Below are positions 61,372 to 64,000 of a stretch of DNA of 64,000 bases, one piece after another. The first letter of the stretch is position 1, and every line of letters begins with the position of its first letter. A model generated the notes under the pieces. It was given only the letters and a program-made list of their open reading frames with translations, was not told the DNA's origin and made no database searches. The position numbers were made by a program, and so were the translations under genes. Source of the stretch: Mastigias papua (Eukaryota > Cnidaria > Scyphozoa > Rhizostomeae > Mastigiidae); assembly GCA_964019165.1 (NCBI GenBank), contig OZ025277.1, positions 12,531,534 to 12,595,533 of the forward strand. Reading direction: 5' to 3'.

Positions 61372-62942
61372 CAAACTAACTTGAGGGCATATATGTTGTT
61401 AGGAAAACTAGTTAGTTTTTAAGAGGCCCCAAGGCCATAACACTTATATCCTTCTCGTCAAGACGAGGGTCATCTTGGCCAATCCCTAGTAGTGAAATAG
61501 TGAAATAGTGGTAATAGATGCCCTGCGGCTAACTTATTGCTTTTCTAACAGATAAGAATTTTTTCACACTTTCGTTGCAATAATTTGTAATCTATAGAAT
61601 GTCTTGCCTCTCCTTCCTCCCTAGAACCCTACAACTTGTATTCTTTCAGAACTAAAATGAACAAACGTGATCATCATATCTCGCGCGCTTTTTTTACCCT
61701 CTTTTTCTCCCTTGGTCGGTGGCTTTGCTATAGGCCTTTCCCTACCAGCGCATGCTATAAAGAAAACAACAACGTGGCAATGCCTTCAGAGTATTTGGCT
61801 AGTTTAGTTGGCAAAGCTTTGGAGACCTATGGGGTATTTGGTTCATTTTGCAAGGGCCATTGACCGCAAGTTATTAACTGAAACAAAGCCTTGTTTATTT
61901 TTTTATTGCCCTTGCTCTGATGTTGTTTGTGACCTATCTCTTTTCATTGCTTTTGAATAGATATAAGTTAATCGCATCTGACTCATTCTGTGCCATTTAG
62001 TAATACGGAATCGTGACTTTAATTGCTGTTTGTGTCAAACAAAGTAGTATTGTAAAAATGGTGCCATGTGAAAACAATTCTCGATGAACATGTGTCACGA
62101 GCCCTTTCCAAATCCTCCTCACGCTAAAATTGCTGTTCCTGTGCTGTGAATAACAGGCTTTGTGATAATATCCTTATAATTTGAAGGGAAATGAAAGCTT
62201 TTATGATCTAAACAGCAACGCTAGTCAAACTGGGTGGTGATAATGGTGCGTTTTCAATTACTAATTCAAATTTCATAGTTCAAAGATAGAGAGAATTCCA
62301 GTTAAGACAAGCTTAGGCAAGCGCTTGCAGCCCGTCAAATGTCTAGCTGGAGATGACTGAAAACTAGACAACCAGGGGTGCCGTCCTAACAAATTAAGAA
62401 AGGGAGCTGTCATATAAGTGCCTTTTGTGGTCATGTCTATAACCACACCCAATTTTTCATTCTACCTGCTCAAATTGAAATACATAAAAGATTGTACGTA
62501 AGGTAAATAAAATTGGTGGAAAATATATATACAACCGTAATAAAGGACTATTGTTAAATATCAATATTAGTATAATAACTAATATTAGTATTTTTATTAT
62601 TCTGAATTTTTGTACAGGATATATGCATAATTACTGCTATAAACATGTGTCCTGTGCAAGAAAAAACAGGAATAAAAATAAAATGTCTTAGTGTACAGTG
62701 CACTTCATAAATATATGGTAAGTTAGATAAAATGTGAAAAAGATATCTTATGTATGCACTGTAGAGAAGTAAAAGGGAAAGGGGTAAACTACAGTCGTGT
62801 ACAGTAGTAAAACAGTAGAAATCTTTCAAAACTTTGTAAAAATGGTCATACTACCGTGTTAGGAACTCACCCGACTAGCATACGCCCGGTGGAGAGAGGG
62901 CTAAGCCCCCCAAAAGTCACGTCATTTTTTATAAATGGGGCA

Positions 62943-62989
62943 TGTTCCCATCTTCGGCACCCCTTTCCGGGGTGCCTACCCTGGGAACA
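62943..62989. other. Two-tier perfect hairpin
   Basis: TGTTCCCA - TCTTC - GGCACCCC - TTTCC - GGGGTGCC - TACCC - TGGGAACA: two perfect 8-bp stems separated by a symmetric 5-nt internal loop, with a 5-nt apical loop. The surroundings are AT-rich. Confidence 0.8.
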
Positions 62990-63319
62990 GGAGGGACAAT
63001 AAGTGCCCTCTAATATGGGACTATTTGCATATGTTTTATCAAAAATGTTTCCTATTTAAGAAGAATCCGAAGACTGAAATCTATCTCTGTGTGAGCACAT
63101 ACCTACACGAGCAATATTTTACCTGACTAATGTATTTTAGTACACAACTTCCGTGATGTGCTCTCAGTGCAGGCAGAGCTATGAAAAATACTATAGAAAC
63201 AAGAATCATCATTGTGAGTGTTACTTGTTACGGCATGATACTCAAGTCTGACTGCAAACCCCTCTATGATCCATTTATGTAATTAATCATACATGATTCA
63301 TGTGATTTTGATTTCAATA

Positions 63320-63560
63320 CATGGGACGGGGTCACTCAATTATTGCGTGCGCACGAAAGTGGCGAAAATCTGACTCCCCCTTCCCCCTCGTACGCACATG
63401 TAGCCTTACCTTGATAAGATTCTGGCTTTTTGCCTTCTATGTGCACTCTTGGGTGCCTGCCTAATAGAAGGGGGTTGGAATAAACGGGGGCTAGAAAAGC
63501 CCAAAAACCTAATAAACAGGGGGAGGGGCTGAAATAAACTGGGGGATGGAAATGACCAAA
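63320..63560. mobile_element. Fragments of family F and G-rich repeats
   Basis: GGGTCACTCAATTATTGCGT, GTGGCGAAAATCTGACTCCC and GTACGCACATGTA match family F (39.2-39.6 kb) in inverted form. Next to it, AATAAACGGGGGCTAGAA and AATAAACTGGGGGATGGAAA are members of a G-rich dispersed repeat also seen near 50.7 kb. Confidence 0.45.
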
Positions 63561-64000
63561 AATGTAACAGAATGTGGTCGGGACAGAAATTTTCAAAAAT
63601 GAAGTCACAGAATGAAACAGTACTAAACAATACAATATGTGTGACCAGCATGATTCTCTTAAACTTGCACATCAAATTACCTCCTCTAAAAATTGGCGGG
63701 GAGACGTCTGTTAGGCACCCAAGAGTAGATTCCTTGTATAAGAACGGCTATATAACTGTAGCATAACCAGAAGCAGGCCGTGTTGAGAGAAGATTCACAG
63801 GAGAAAGTCAACAATTACACATTCAAATAAGTTCACCCTGGGATAAATACAACTAACATCTCAAAACTGAGATAATTAATACTCAAATGTGATACACTCC
63901 TGAACAGACTAAATACCTGTTAAATCATTAGTTACAATATAATAGCTAATGATGACAATAATTTAATCGAACATATAATAAATAACAATATATAATAGTA

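Larger units (their letters stand above)
58802..64000. other. No confident gene; repeats
   Basis: It holds the SOCS 5' flank, a 62-bp minisatellite, two T-rich elements, a hairpin and G-rich repeat fragments, plus a 62-codon frame noted separately. The remaining DNA shows nothing I can interpret. Confidence 0.45.

Overview
This is nuclear DNA from an intron-rich invertebrate animal. The genes are split by GT-AG introns, spaced far apart and separated by AT-rich DNA full of microsatellites, minisatellites, short inverted-repeat elements (MITE-like), a tRNA-derived SINE and decayed non-LTR retrotransposon pieces. I cannot fix the phylum. The slow-evolving gene structures and low gene density would suit a cnidarian, sponge, mollusc or similar animal. 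No prokaryotic operon, CRISPR array, phage or virus was seen.

Four genes are recognised with good support. (1) 22.4-24.2 kb, minus strand: mitochondrial ribosomal protein L10 (MRPL10 family); the last two exons are clear and the 5' end is tentative. (2) 24.5-37.6 kb, plus strand: a hyccin/FAM126 gene, reassembled here as 11 coding exons (474 codons), the lipid-kinase scaffold of the PI4KA-TTC7-EFR3 complex. It is head-to-head with MRPL10, so the two probably share a promoter. (3) 40.4-53.4 kb, plus strand: fumarylacetoacetase (FAH), 15 coding exons and 417 codons. It aligns with the human enzyme without gaps through all known active-site residues and shares most intron positions. (4) 58.2-58.8 kb, minus strand: an intronless SOCS-family gene (SH2 domain plus SOCS box). 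These four serve unrelated functions: mitochondrial translation, plasma-membrane PI4P synthesis, tyrosine breakdown and cytokine-signal damping.

Weaker gene pieces lie at 2.9-3.4 kb (plus), 14.7-15.1 kb (plus) and 15.3-17.0 kb (minus, Cys-rich and possibly secreted). They have splice-like borders and coding-like composition, but I could not assign a family.

The most interesting non-coding feature is a near-perfect 163-bp palindrome at 17,430-17,592, set between an (AT)n tract and a (GT)n tract. Each strand can be drawn as a hammerhead self-cleaving ribozyme, and the minus strand gives the better fold. A second point of interest is an 85-bp tandem repeat at 33,969-34,308 that copied a hyccin 3' splice site four times; use of any upstream copy would bring in a stop codon. 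The remaining intergenic DNA (1-2.9, 3.4-14.2, 17.9-22.4, 37.6-40.4, 53.4-58.2 and 58.8-64 kb) is mostly repeats and MITE-like elements of several families that recur within the window.
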